From Streptomyces sp. NBC_01446 (GTDB lineage: Bacteria > Actinomycetota > Actinomycetes > Streptomycetales > Streptomycetaceae): a stretch of 64,000 nt of DNA. Positions 45,038 to 52,962 of this stretch are shown piece by piece (positions within the stretch are counted from its first letter, which is position 1; each line of letters opens with the position of its first letter). The position numbers and the translations under genes are program-made. The notes under the pieces are model-generated. The model was given only the letters and a program-made list of their open reading frames with translations. It was not told the origin of the DNA and made no database searches. The stretch spans positions 1,426,001 through 1,490,000 of the forward strand of contig NZ_JAPEPO010000001.1 of assembly GCF_026340095.1 (NCBI RefSeq), given 5' to 3'.

Positions 45038-45871
45038 GTGAGCAAGGTCCCCCCGATCATCCTGAACAACGGCGTCGAGATGCCCCAGCTCGGTTTCGGC
45101 GTCTGGCAGGTGCCGGACGCCGAGGCCGAGAAGGCTGTCGCGACGGCCCTGGAGGCCGGGTACCGCAGCATCGACACCGCCGCGATCTACGGCAACGAGG
45201 AGGGCACCGGCAAGGCCGTCGCCGCCTCCGGCATCGCCCGCGAGAAGCTCTTCGTCACCACGAAGCTGTGGAATGCCGACCACGGCTACGACGCCGCGCT
45301 GCGCGCCTTCGACGCCTCCCTCGACAAGCTGGGCCTCGACTACCTCGATCTGTATCTGATCCATTGGCCGCTGCCCTCGAAGGACAGCTACGTCGACACG
45401 TACAAGGCCCTCGAGAAGATCTACGCGGACGGCCGTGCCAAGGCCATCGGTGTCTCCAACTTCCTTCCGGAGCACCTGGAGCGCCTGCTCGGCGAGACGT
45501 CGATCATCCCGGCGGTCAACCAGATCGAGCTGCACCCGCATCTCCAGCAGCGCGCCGCGCGCGAGTTCCACGCGGAGCAGGGCATCGCCACCGAGGCCTG
45601 GTCGCCGCTGGGTCAGGGCAAGGGCCTTCTCGAGGTCCCGGCGATCGTCGCGATCGCCCAGAAGCACGGGCGCACGCCGGCTCAGATCGTGCTTCGCTGG
45701 CACGTCCAGCTCGGCAATGTCGTGATCCCCAAGTCCGTGACGCCGTCGCGGATCGTGGAGAACATCGCCGTGTTCGACTTCGAGCTGGACGTCGAGGACA
45801 TCGCGGCGATCAGCGCGCTGAACGAGGACCGTCGCCTGGGTCCCGACCCGGCGACGTTCGACGTGGCCTGA
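45038..45871 (+). CDS. Aldo/keto reductase (AKR5-like)
   Basis: 277 residues from GTG 45038 (GAGAG just upstream; in-frame starts upstream are less likely because they fall next to the preceding terminator). The catalytic tetrad is visible: Asp and Tyr in SIDTAAIYGNEEG, Lys in FVTTKLW and His in LYLIHWP. The NADPH site is in AVNQIELHP and VIPKSVTPSRIVEN. It is a typical 2,5-diketo-gluconate reductase-like enzyme of broad carbonyl specificity. It stands alone between two terminators. Confidence 0.92.
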   Translation: MSKVPPIILNNGVEMPQLGFGVWQVPDAEAEKAVATALEAGYRSIDTAAIYGNEEGTGKAVAASGIAREKLFVTTKLWNADHGYDAALRAFDASLDKLGLDYLDLYLIHWPLPSKDSYVDTYKALEKIYADGRAKAIGVSNFLPEHLERLLGETSIIPAVNQIELHPHLQQRAAREFHAEQGIATEAWSPLGQGKGLLEVPAIVAIAQKHGRTPAQIVLRWHVQLGNVVIPKSVTPSRIVENIAVFDFELDVEDIAAISALNEDRRLGPDPATFDVA

Positions 45872-45897
45872 CCGCTTCTTCACGCGTACGGCTTCGT

Positions 45898-45927
45898 GTG
45901 CCCCGTCTCCGTCCGGAGGCGGGGCAC
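45898..45927. terminator. Bidirectional terminator between convergent genes
   Basis: 13-bp stem with one G-T pair (45898-45910 with 45915-45927) and a GTCC tetraloop. Flanking bases extend the stem with one more mismatch. It separates the aldo/keto reductase from the minus-strand WYL regulator. Confidence 0.8.
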
Positions 45928-45946
45928 GCGTGTGTGAGGCCGGGCG

Positions 45947-46915
45947 TCAAGCGCGGCCGTAGAGGTCGCCGAGGGCTTTGACCGTGGCCTGGACGCGGTG
46001 GCGCAGCTCGGCGGGTGCGAGGACCTCGATGTCGGCGCCGAGGCGCAGGAACTCGTCGTGGGCGTGGTCGACGGACTCGATGGGGACGACCGCTCTGGTC
46101 CAGCCGTCGGGTTCCGGGCGGGCGGTGGTGCGGGCCGCTTCGCGCTGCGCGGGGCCGGGCAGCCGGTCGGCGGCGCCGGGGGCGAGTCGTACGACGGCTT
46201 CGCCGCTGTGGAGGCGGCCGTGGAAGTCGTCCTGGTAGTGGCGCCAGTACGCGGCGAGGTCGAAGCCCGCGGGCGGCTCGAACTCCTCGTCACTGACGTG
46301 GAGTTGGAGTATCTGGCCGACGCGGTAGGTGCGGGCGTCTCCGGGTCCGGCGGAGGCGATCACGTACCAGCGGCCCGCTTTGAGTACGAGTCCGTACGGT
46401 TCGAGGCGGCGTTCGACGTCGGTGGGTGCGCGCCAGCGGCGGTAACGGACGTGCAGGACGCGGCTGTTCCAGACGGCGGTGGCCACGGCCGGGAGGTGGG
46501 GGACGTCGTCCTCGTCGGCGTACCAGCCGGGGGCGTCGAGGTGGAAGCGGGCGCTGATGCGCTCGGAGTGGGCGCGCAGTGCGGCGGGGAGTGAGGCGCG
46601 GACCTTGAGCTGGGCGGCGGCGAGCACGGGGCCGAGGCCGAGTTCGGCTGCGGGTCCTGGTGCGCCGGCGAGGAAGAGGGCTTCGGCCTCGTCGGTGGTG
46701 AGGCCGGTGAGGCGGGTGCGGTAGCCGTCGATGAGCTGGTATCCGCCGGCGTGTCCGGCGTCGCCGTAGAGCGGTACGCCCGCCGCGTGCAGGGCGTCGA
46801 CGTCGCGGTACACGGTGCGTACGGAGACTTCGAGTGCGGCGGCCAGCTGGGCGGCGGTCATCCGGCCGCGGGTCTGGAGCAGCAGCAGGATGGACACCAG
46901 TCGACTGGACTTCAC
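45947..46915 (-). CDS. WYL-domain transcriptional regulator with DeoR-type HTH (YafY/PafBC-like)
   Basis: 322 residues from GTG 46915 (another GTG lies 6 bp upstream). The N-terminal HTH_11 reads SSRLVSILLLLQTRGRMTAA and SVRTVYRDVDALHAAGVPLY. The WYL domain in the middle carries VRYRRWR and LEPYGLVLKAGRWYVIA. The C-terminal WCX region follows. It probably senses a ligand through WYL. A 12-bp-arm palindrome overlaps its start codons and lies just upstream of the divergent gene, indicating autoregulation and control of the two small genes at 46955-47895. Confidence 0.9.
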   Translation of the reverse strand: MKSSRLVSILLLLQTRGRMTAAQLAAALEVSVRTVYRDVDALHAAGVPLYGDAGHAGGYQLIDGYRTRLTGLTTDEAEALFLAGAPGPAAELGLGPVLAAAQLKVRASLPAALRAHSERISARFHLDAPGWYADEDDVPHLPAVATAVWNSRVLHVRYRRWRAPTDVERRLEPYGLVLKAGRWYVIASAGPGDARTYRVGQILQLHVSDEEFEPPAGFDLAAYWRHYQDDFHGRLHSGEAVVRLAPGAADRLPGPAQREAARTTARPEPDGWTRAVVPIESVDHAHDEFLRLGADIEVLAPAELRHRVQATVKALGDLYGRA

Positions 46916-46937
46916 TGACACAGGATGTCAGTGAAGT
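46909..46937. promoter_or_regulatory. Palindromic operator between the WYL regulator and the divergent gene
   Basis: ACTTCACTGACA (46909-46920) and TGTCAGTGAAGT (46926-46937) form a perfect inverted repeat with a CAGGA spacer. It covers the regulator's possible start codons and ends 17 bp before the ATG of the divergent gene. Confidence 0.75.
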
Positions 46938-46954
46938 GGCCGTAGCTTCCAGCC

Positions 46955-47431
46955 ATGGCTTTCGAGGAGAAACTGTTGTGGTCGCTGCCGCCCGTCGAGG
47001 TGGCGGGCCGGCGCGTCAAGCGCTACCACGTGAGCGGGGATCCGGCGGGGATCGCGCCGGAGGTGGAGGAGGCGGCGTACGCGATGCTGCCGGAGCTGCT
47101 TCCGGACCCGGACGGGACGCCTCCGGCGACGTTCGTCGTCGTGCACCGCGGCGGTGACGACGGGGCGTACATCAACGCGTACAGCTGGGTGTGGGACAAC
47201 GTCCTGCATTTCCGGGGTGCGGCGGCGGGGCAGCCGGTGATCGGCTGTCCCGACAGTGATCCGACGCGGTTCGTGATCCTCGATCTGCCGTGGATCGGCT
47301 GTGTGTGGGAGCTGCCGCCGGTGCTGCACGAACGCGACGCGTGGGTGCGGCGCATGCTGGTTCCGGACGCCCCCGACCTCGACGGATATCTGGCCGATTC
47401 CCTCACCGACGGCACCACGGGAGACCGCTGA
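46955..47431 (+). CDS. Conserved hypothetical protein next to the WYL regulator
   Basis: 158 residues, soluble, acidic, with no signal peptide and no recognised motif. Notable segments are VSGDPAGIAPEVEEAAYAML, YSWVWDNVLHFRGAA and LPWIGCVWELPPVLHERDAWVRRML. I do not recognise the family. Its stop codon overlaps the next start (TGATG), and the operator at 46909-46937 lies directly upstream, so it is probably controlled by the WYL protein together with the next gene. Confidence 0.75.
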   Translation: MAFEEKLLWSLPPVEVAGRRVKRYHVSGDPAGIAPEVEEAAYAMLPELLPDPDGTPPATFVVVHRGGDDGAYINAYSWVWDNVLHFRGAAAGQPVIGCPDSDPTRFVILDLPWIGCVWELPPVLHERDAWVRRMLVPDAPDLDGYLADSLTDGTTGDR

Positions 47432-47895
47432 TGAGCACGGCGCACGACTTCGACTTCTTCTTCGGTGACTGGGACGTCGCCCACCGCAGGCGTACGGACT
47501 TCCTCGACGCGGACAGCGGCTGGGAGGAGTTCGGGGCGGCGAACCGCTGCTGGAGCCTGTTCGACGGGGCGGCGAACATCGACGAGATGAACTGCCCCAC
47601 GGAAGGCTTCAAGGGGCTCACGCTGCGGCTCTTCGACCACGCGGCCGGTACGTGGTCGCTGAACTGGTCGTCCAGCCGTGCGGGCGTCCTGTTCCCGCCG
47701 GTCATCGGTCGTTTCGACGGGAACGGGCGGGGTGTCTTCGAGGGCGACGACACGCATGACGGCAAGCACGTCCGGGCGCGGTTCGTGTGGTCGGGGATCT
47801 CGGAGACGACGGCGCACTGGGAGCAGTTCTTCTCGGTGGACGGCGGCGACACATGGCTGTCGAACTGGACGATGGCGTTCACCCGTCGCCCCTGA
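47431..47895 (+). CDS. DUF1579-like small protein
   Basis: 154 residues from ATG 47431. The beginning, HDFDFFFGDWDVAHRRRTDF, resembles the start of DUF1579 and related beta-barrel proteins, followed by strands such as LTLRLFDHAAGTWSLNWSSS and FVWSGISETTAHWEQFFS. A lipocalin-like or SnoaL-like binding role is possible but not shown. It is translationally coupled to the upstream unknown gene. Confidence 0.75.
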   Translation: MSTAHDFDFFFGDWDVAHRRRTDFLDADSGWEEFGAANRCWSLFDGAANIDEMNCPTEGFKGLTLRLFDHAAGTWSLNWSSSRAGVLFPPVIGRFDGNGRGVFEGDDTHDGKHVRARFVWSGISETTAHWEQFFSVDGGDTWLSNWTMAFTRRP

Positions 47896-47930
47896 CGCGC
47901 CATCGGTGGACGCTGAGCACTGACATCGCG

Positions 47931-48644
47931 TCAGGTGTGCCGTGTGAAGGAGTGAACGGTGAACTCCGGGTCCGGGCGCGGGACTTCGGGGCCGGGGAGC
48001 GCGGCGAGACGGTCGGCGAGCGCCGCTCCGCCGGCCCTGTAGATCCTGCCGCGCCGCACGTCGTCGGCGAGGCGCCTCGGGGTGCGGCCCTGGCCGTGTC
48101 CGGGGAAGCGGGCCTCGCCGCTCGGCCGCAGCCCGTGGCCGGCGGCGTGGGCGGCGACCCGTGTGGCCTCGTCGGAGGGGAGGCGGCCGCGGTAGGGGGC
48201 CACGAGGGCGTCGATGTCGCTGCCCACGTCGTGGGCGGCGGCCTTGTCGACGGTGGTCACCAGGACGCCGCCGGGCCGCAGGACGCGGGCGGCCTCGGCT
48301 ATGACGGGGCGCGCGTCGGGCAGCAGGTGCAGCAGCCAGATCACGGTCACCACGTCCACGGAGGCGCTGCGGAACGGGAGTTGGCGGCTGTCGCCGCGGA
48401 CGACGGCGCCGTCGAGGCGGGGCGCCGCGGCGCGGAGCATGCCGGGGGCGAGGTCGATGCCGACGGGGCGCAGGCCCGGCCTGGTGAGCCGCATGGTGAC
48501 GAGCCCGGTGCCGCAGGCCAGGTCGAGGAGGGTGCGGGCGGTGGGCGGCACGAGGCGGAGCACCGCCTCGGCGGCGGACCGGGCGCGGGGTATGCCGCCG
48601 CGGGTCTCGTCGTAGACCGCGGCTTCCTTGTCGTAGTCCAGCAC
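47931..48644 (-). CDS. Class I SAM-dependent methyltransferase
   Basis: 237 residues from GTG 48644, 6 bp after the pterin dehydratase stop. Motif I is LLDLACGTGLVTMRL and motif II VGIDLAPGM; post motifs are RGDSRQLPFRSASVDVV (acidic loop) and VLRPGGVLVTTVD. This is a Methyltransf_11-type fold acting on a small molecule. The substrate is unknown. Confidence 0.88.
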   Translation of the reverse strand: MLDYDKEAAVYDETRGGIPRARSAAEAVLRLVPPTARTLLDLACGTGLVTMRLTRPGLRPVGIDLAPGMLRAAAPRLDGAVVRGDSRQLPFRSASVDVVTVIWLLHLLPDARPVIAEAARVLRPGGVLVTTVDKAAAHDVGSDIDALVAPYRGRLPSDEATRVAAHAAGHGLRPSGEARFPGHGQGRTPRRLADDVRRGRIYRAGGAALADRLAALPGPEVPRPDPEFTVHSFTRHT

Positions 48645-48650
48645 CGGCGG

Positions 48651-48956
48651 TCAGCGCACGCCGTGGGTGGGGGCGATCTCTTCGACGCGCCGGGCGAGGC
48701 CGAAGTCGAGGTGAGTGAGGGCGCCGCCCACGCTGTGGGTGTTCACGGACAGGTCGACCGTGTTGTAGCCGAGGGTGAGGTCGGAGTGGTGGTCCAGCTC
48801 GTCCTGGATCTGGGCGATGTGCATGACGAGGGCCGTGGCCGCGAAGTGGTTGGCCAGGCGGTAGCTGCGGGTGAGTCTGTCGTCGGCCACGCTCCATCCG
48901 GGCAGCTCGGCGAGACGGTCCTCGATCTCCTTCTGGGACAGCGGCTCCAAGGGCAT
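48651..48956 (-). CDS. Pterin-4a-carbinolamine dehydratase
   Basis: 101 residues, the normal length for the family. Sequence blocks LSQKEIEDRLAELPGWSV, NHFAATALVMHIAQIQDELD, HHSDLTLGYNTVDLSVNTHS and GGALTHLDFGLARRVEEI contain the catalytic His-His pair (HHSD) and the later His of VNTHS. It recycles 4a-hydroxytetrahydrobiopterin formed by aromatic amino-acid hydroxylases, or may have a folate-related role in bacteria. It is first of a two-gene unit with the methyltransferase and divergent from an XRE regulator. Confidence 0.93.
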   Translation of the reverse strand: MPLEPLSQKEIEDRLAELPGWSVADDRLTRSYRLANHFAATALVMHIAQIQDELDHHSDLTLGYNTVDLSVNTHSVGGALTHLDFGLARRVEEIAPTHGVR

Positions 48957-49040
48957 GACCAGGTCCTTTCCCTGTGATGTGCGAGGAGTTCCAGCGTCCC
49001 ACAGGGGTGGTGCCGCGCGCCCCTCGGCTACGGTCGTGGC

Positions 49041-49856
49041 ATGTCGACTGCCACGCGTGCTCGCCAGTCCGGAATCGGTCCTCTGCTGCGCGAGTGGCGG
49101 GTACGGCGGCGGGTGAGCCAGCTGGAGCTCGCCCTGCGCGCCGATTCTTCCGCCCGGCATCTCAGCTTCGTGGAGACGGGCAGGTCGCGGCCGAGCGAGG
49201 AGCTCGTCCTGCGGCTCGCGGAGCATCTCGACGTGCCGGTGCGGGAGCGCAACGCGCTGCTGCTCGCGGCGGGTTACGCGCCGCGGTTCGCGGAGACCCC
49301 GCTCGACGACCCGTCGATGGGGGCGCTGCGGGAGGGCCTGGACCGGCTCCTGCACGGCTACGAGCCGTATCCGGCGCTGGTCGTCGACGCGACGTACACG
49401 GTGGTCGCCGCCAATCGGGGTATCGCGATGCTGATGGAGGGGATTCCCGAGTCGCTGCTGACGCCGCCGCTCAACGCGATGCGGCTCACCCTGCACCCGA
49501 AGGGCCTCGCGCCGCGGATCCGGAATCTGCGCGAGTGGCGGGGGCATCTCCTGGCGCAGATGGAGCGGCAGATCGCTCTGGATCGCTCCGAGGCGCTGCG
49601 CGCGGTGTACGACGAGGTCAAGGCGTATCCGGTGGCGGACAGGGACGGGGGCGGCGACGTTGGGGAGGGCGGCGAGGCGGTGCCGTACTTCGCGCTGCCG
49701 ATGGTGATCGAGCACGACGGGCAGGTCCTGTCGTTCGTGTCGTCGATCTCGACGTTCAACACCCCGATGGACGTGACGGTGGCCGAGCTGGCGATCGAGA
49801 CGTTCCTGCCCGCCGACTCGGCGACGGTGAAGTATCTGCGGTCGCTCGCGCCGTAG
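49041..49856 (+). CDS. XRE-family regulator with MmyB-like ligand domain
   Basis: 271 residues from ATG 49041. The N-terminal helix-turn-helix is GPLLREWRVRRRVSQLELALRADSSARHLSFVETGRSRPS. The C-terminal domain has LLHGYEPYPALVVDATYTVVAANRG, NAMRLTLHPKGLAPRIRNL and VSSISTFNTPMDVTVAELAIETFLPAD, all typical of the MmyB-like (PAS-related) sensor that binds fatty acids. A Gly-rich insert (about 198-210, DRDGGGDVGEGGEA) interrupts the domain. Related regulators usually control an adjacent oxidoreductase. Here the divergent neighbour is the pterin dehydratase. Confidence 0.9.
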   Translation: MSTATRARQSGIGPLLREWRVRRRVSQLELALRADSSARHLSFVETGRSRPSEELVLRLAEHLDVPVRERNALLLAAGYAPRFAETPLDDPSMGALREGLDRLLHGYEPYPALVVDATYTVVAANRGIAMLMEGIPESLLTPPLNAMRLTLHPKGLAPRIRNLREWRGHLLAQMERQIALDRSEALRAVYDEVKAYPVADRDGGGDVGEGGEAVPYFALPMVIEHDGQVLSFVSSISTFNTPMDVTVAELAIETFLPADSATVKYLRSLAP

Positions 49857-49928
49857 TCGGGGACCTCGTAGCGGGATCCACGCGGTAGTGGGCAGGCCAG
49901 TCATCGCACTGGTACCGTTCACGCGGCT

Positions 49929-49949
49929 CGCGCACATGTTCAGTGCGCG
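49929..49949. promoter_or_regulatory. Palindrome upstream of the XRE-DUF5753 gene
   Basis: CGCGCAC-ATGTTCA-GTGCGCG is a perfect 7-bp inverted repeat about 70 bp upstream of the GTG at 50018, a possible autoregulatory operator. Confidence 0.4.
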
Positions 49950-50017
49950 CAGTGCCGCGGCTGGGAGCGCACCGGCTCCCGAATCCGCTCGCCGCCCGGC
50001 ACGTGGGGAGACGTGAC

Positions 50018-50878
50018 GTGAGTGAACGGCGGCCCGCGCCTACCGTGGGTCAGGTGGTTCTGGGCAGACGGCTGCGGGAACTGCGGGAGTCGGCCGGGCT
50101 CAACCGCGACGAGGCCGCCCGCGCGCTGCGCGTCACCGGCGCCACGATACGCCGCATGGAGACCGCGGAGGTCGCCCTCAAGATCCCGTACGTACAGATG
50201 CTCCTGGAGCTGTACGGGGTGCCTGAGCAGGAGGCCGAGGCCTTCGTCGGGCTCGCAGAGGAGGCGAATCTGCCGGGCTGGTGGCAGCGGTTCCACGACA
50301 TCCTGCCCGACTGGTTCAGCCTGTACGTGAGCCTGGAGAGCGCGGCCGGGCTCATCAGGTCGTACGAGCCGCACTTCGTGCCGGGGCTGCTGCAGACGGA
50401 GGATTACGCGCGGGCCGTCCTCGACGCGGGCACCGTCGGCCGCACGCAGCCCGGTGACCTGGAACGCCATGTGACGCTGCGGATGGCCCGGCAGGCGCTG
50501 CTGACCCGTGAGGACGCGCCTCATCTGTGGGTCGTGATGGACGAGACGGTGCTGCGCCGGCCGCCCGGCGGCCCCAAGGTGCTGCGCAATCAGCTCGACC
50601 GGCTCATCGAGGCGGCCGAACTGCCTCAAGTGACGCTCCAGATAGCCGAGTTCGCGGCGGGCCCGCACCCGGGGACGTTCGGCCCGTTCACGCTGTTCCG
50701 GTTCCCGGTGCGCGAGCTGCCGGACATGGTCTTCAGCGAGTACGTCACGGGCGCGCTCTATCTGGACGGCCGGGCCGAGGTGGGCACGCATCTGGAGGTG
50801 CTCGACCACATCGCGGCGCACGCGGCGTCCGCGGAGCGCACGGTGGAGCTGCTGCGGAAGAAGCGCGACGCGCTCTGA
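50018..50878 (+). CDS. XRE-family regulator with DUF5753
   Basis: 286 residues from GTG 50018 with GGGGAG 7 bp upstream. The N-terminal helix-turn-helix spans about 10-65 (LGRRLRELRESAGLNRDEAA, VTGATIRRMETAE). From residue 95 the DUF5753 domain reads FSLYVSLESAAGLIRSYEPH, FVPGLLQTEDYARAVL, RMARQALLTRE and VFSEYVTGALYLD. Such regulators are abundant in Streptomyces and are usually followed by a small DUF397 gene. No DUF397 gene is present here, so it is a solo copy. Confidence 0.92.
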   Translation: MSERRPAPTVGQVVLGRRLRELRESAGLNRDEAARALRVTGATIRRMETAEVALKIPYVQMLLELYGVPEQEAEAFVGLAEEANLPGWWQRFHDILPDWFSLYVSLESAAGLIRSYEPHFVPGLLQTEDYARAVLDAGTVGRTQPGDLERHVTLRMARQALLTREDAPHLWVVMDETVLRRPPGGPKVLRNQLDRLIEAAELPQVTLQIAEFAAGPHPGTFGPFTLFRFPVRELPDMVFSEYVTGALYLDGRAEVGTHLEVLDHIAAHAASAERTVELLRKKRDAL

Positions 50879-50916
50879 CATACGACGCGTGGTGACCGCC
50901 GAGGGTGGTGACAGCA

Positions 50917-50950
50917 GTGCCGCGGGCCCGTCTCTGCGGGACCGCGGCAC
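50917..50950. terminator. Terminator between the XRE and OsmC genes
   Basis: Arms GTGCCGCGG (50917-50925) and CCGCGGCAC (50942-50950) pair perfectly. An inner CCCG/CGGG pair extends the stem around a TCTCTG loop. It serves two convergent genes. Confidence 0.8.
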
Positions 50951-50971
50951 ATGAAGGCTGCGCGTGCGCCC

Positions 50972-51397
50972 TCAGGCGAGCTTTGCCGTGAGGGTGATCG
51001 TGGTGCCGGTGAGCGCCTGGCTCACCGGGCAGTTCTTCTTGGCGTCCTCGGCCGCCGCGGCGAATCCGGCCTCGTCGAGCCCGGGCACCGTGCCCTCCAC
51101 CGTGAGGTGAATTCCGGTGATGCCCTCACCCGGCTGGAACGTGACGTCCGCGGACGTGACGAGCTTGGTGGGCGGGTTGCCGCCAGTCGTCAGGCCGTTG
51201 GACAGGGCCATCGAGTAGCAGCTGGAGTGCGCGGCGGCGATCAGCTCCTCCGGGCTGGTCTTGCCGTTGGCCTGCTCGGCGCGGGAGGGCCAGGACACGG
51301 CCTGCTGGCCGATGCCGGACGAGTCGAAGGTGACGAGGCCGCTCCCCTTGAGCAGATCGCCTTCCCACACGGTGTGCGCGGAGCGCGTGGTAGCCAC
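50972..51397 (-). CDS. OsmC-family peroxiredoxin
   Basis: 141 residues from GTG 51397 with GAAGGGA upstream. The two redox cysteines are in AAHSSCYSMAL and AKKNCPVSQAL, with the usual Arg/Glu context SRAEQANGKTSPEELIAAAH. OsmC reduces organic hydroperoxides through this pair. Length and motifs are typical. It is transcribed alone; a 93-bp gap separates it from the permease gene upstream. Confidence 0.93.
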   Translation of the reverse strand: MATTRSAHTVWEGDLLKGSGLVTFDSSGIGQQAVSWPSRAEQANGKTSPEELIAAAHSSCYSMALSNGLTTGGNPPTKLVTSADVTFQPGEGITGIHLTVEGTVPGLDEAGFAAAAEDAKKNCPVSQALTGTTITLTAKLA

Positions 51398-51490
51398 GGT
51401 GATTCCCTTCAGTCGGGTGTCGGTTGGGGCGTTGGGCACCATCCGACCACACCCGGACCGCTTATGGCCGGAATGCGCACGGGGCACGGA

Positions 51491-52876
51491 TCAGTCGGTG
51501 GTGTCCCCGGCGACGCGCTTCTTGCGGGCCGCCATCCACGCGTAGACGAGGACTCCGACGAAGAGGAACAGGACGCCCTGGTAGACGGCCGCGTATCCGG
51601 CGCCGCCGACCAGCCACAGGGAGAAACCGAACGCGGCGAGGGCGAGCACCATGTCACGGGCCAGGCGCGGGCCGCTGACGCGGTGACCCTGCCCGGACAG
51701 CAGGAAGTAGATCTGGGCGGCGGTCGCGAGGAGGTAGGGGACGGTCGCGGTGAACGTGGTGACCAGGACGAGGGTCTCGAAGACCCCGGCCGAGCCCGCC
51801 GTGTAGTTGTAGACCGTCAGGAGCGAGGCGAGGGTGACGGCGACGAGGACGCCGACGGTCGGGGTGCCGCGCTTCTTCTTGGTGAACACCGCGGGGAACA
51901 GGCCGTCCTTGGCGGCGGCGTACGGGGTCTGGGCGCTCAGGAGCGTCCAGCCGTTCAAGGCGCCGAGCATGGAGACGATCGCGGCGATCGCCACGGCGGT
52001 GCCGCCCCAGGTGCCGCCGAACATGGCGTTGACGGCGTCGGAGAGGGGCGCGCTGGAGTCGACGAGCCGGTCGTGGGCGACGGTCCCGAAGACGGCGACC
52101 GTGCACAGCAGGTAGAGGAGGGCGGCGAGGCCCGTGCCGAGGACGGTGGCGCGGCCCACGTTGCGCTCGGGGTCGCGGACCTCGCCGGCGCTGACCGAGG
52201 CGGACTCGACGCCGAGGTAGCTGAAGAGGAGGATCGCGGCGGACGCGGAGACGGCGCCGAGCGAGGAGTCGCCGCTCGCCCGGAACGGTCCGAGGTTGTC
52301 GGCGTGGAAGGAGAACAGGCCGCCGACGGCGACGAGGAGCAGCGGCGCGAACTTCAGGACCGTCGACACGAGCTGTACCGCGCCGACGTAGCGGGTGCCC
52401 GCGAGGTTGGCGAGGGCGGGCAGCCACTGGACGGTGAGCGCGGCGACGATGGTCCAGAACCGGGAGCCGTGGAGGGGCAGGAGCACGTCGAGGTAGCCGA
52501 CGGCGGCCACGGCGAGGGCCGCGTTCGACACCCAGGTGGTGATCCAGTACGACCAGGAGGCCAGGAACCCGGCGAAGTCGCCGAACGCCTCGCGCGCGTA
52601 GACGTACGGTCCGCCGGTCCGGGGATGGCGGCGGGCGAGGCGGCCGAAGACGAGCGCGAGCGCGATGGCTCCGACGGTGAGGACACCGAAGGCGACGAGG
52701 CTGATGGTGCCGAAGGGGGCGACGGAGGCCGGGAGCAGGAAGATGCCGCCGCCGATGATGTTGCCCATCACGAGGGCGGTGGCGACGGGGAGCCCGAAGC
52801 GGCGGTCGTGCTTGCTGGGGAGCTCTTCGTGCTGCGGGGCCGGAGCCGGCTTCGTCACGGTTCCGGTGTGGGGCAT
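51491..52876 (-). CDS. APC-family amino acid permease
   Basis: 461 residues from ATG 52876. About twelve hydrophobic helices, with the APC helix-1 motif ALVMGNIIGGGIFLLPASVAP, GRLARRHPRTGGPYVYAREAFG, LFSYLGVESASVSAGEVRDPERNVGRA and AAKDGLFPAVF. It resembles basic amino acid/polyamine antiporters (ArcD/YdgI-like). The substrate is not determined. A short cytosolic N-terminus (about 30 residues) is charged. Confidence 0.9.
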   Translation of the reverse strand: MPHTGTVTKPAPAPQHEELPSKHDRRFGLPVATALVMGNIIGGGIFLLPASVAPFGTISLVAFGVLTVGAIALALVFGRLARRHPRTGGPYVYAREAFGDFAGFLASWSYWITTWVSNAALAVAAVGYLDVLLPLHGSRFWTIVAALTVQWLPALANLAGTRYVGAVQLVSTVLKFAPLLLVAVGGLFSFHADNLGPFRASGDSSLGAVSASAAILLFSYLGVESASVSAGEVRDPERNVGRATVLGTGLAALLYLLCTVAVFGTVAHDRLVDSSAPLSDAVNAMFGGTWGGTAVAIAAIVSMLGALNGWTLLSAQTPYAAAKDGLFPAVFTKKKRGTPTVGVLVAVTLASLLTVYNYTAGSAGVFETLVLVTTFTATVPYLLATAAQIYFLLSGQGHRVSGPRLARDMVLALAAFGFSLWLVGGAGYAAVYQGVLFLFVGVLVYAWMAARKKRVAGDTTD

Positions 52877-52962
52877 GGGGTGGTGCGCCTCTCTCGTGCG
52901 GGCGCCGACCGGGATCGCCGGGCGACGTCCCATGGTCCGCCCCCGGCACACATCGTTCAAAA

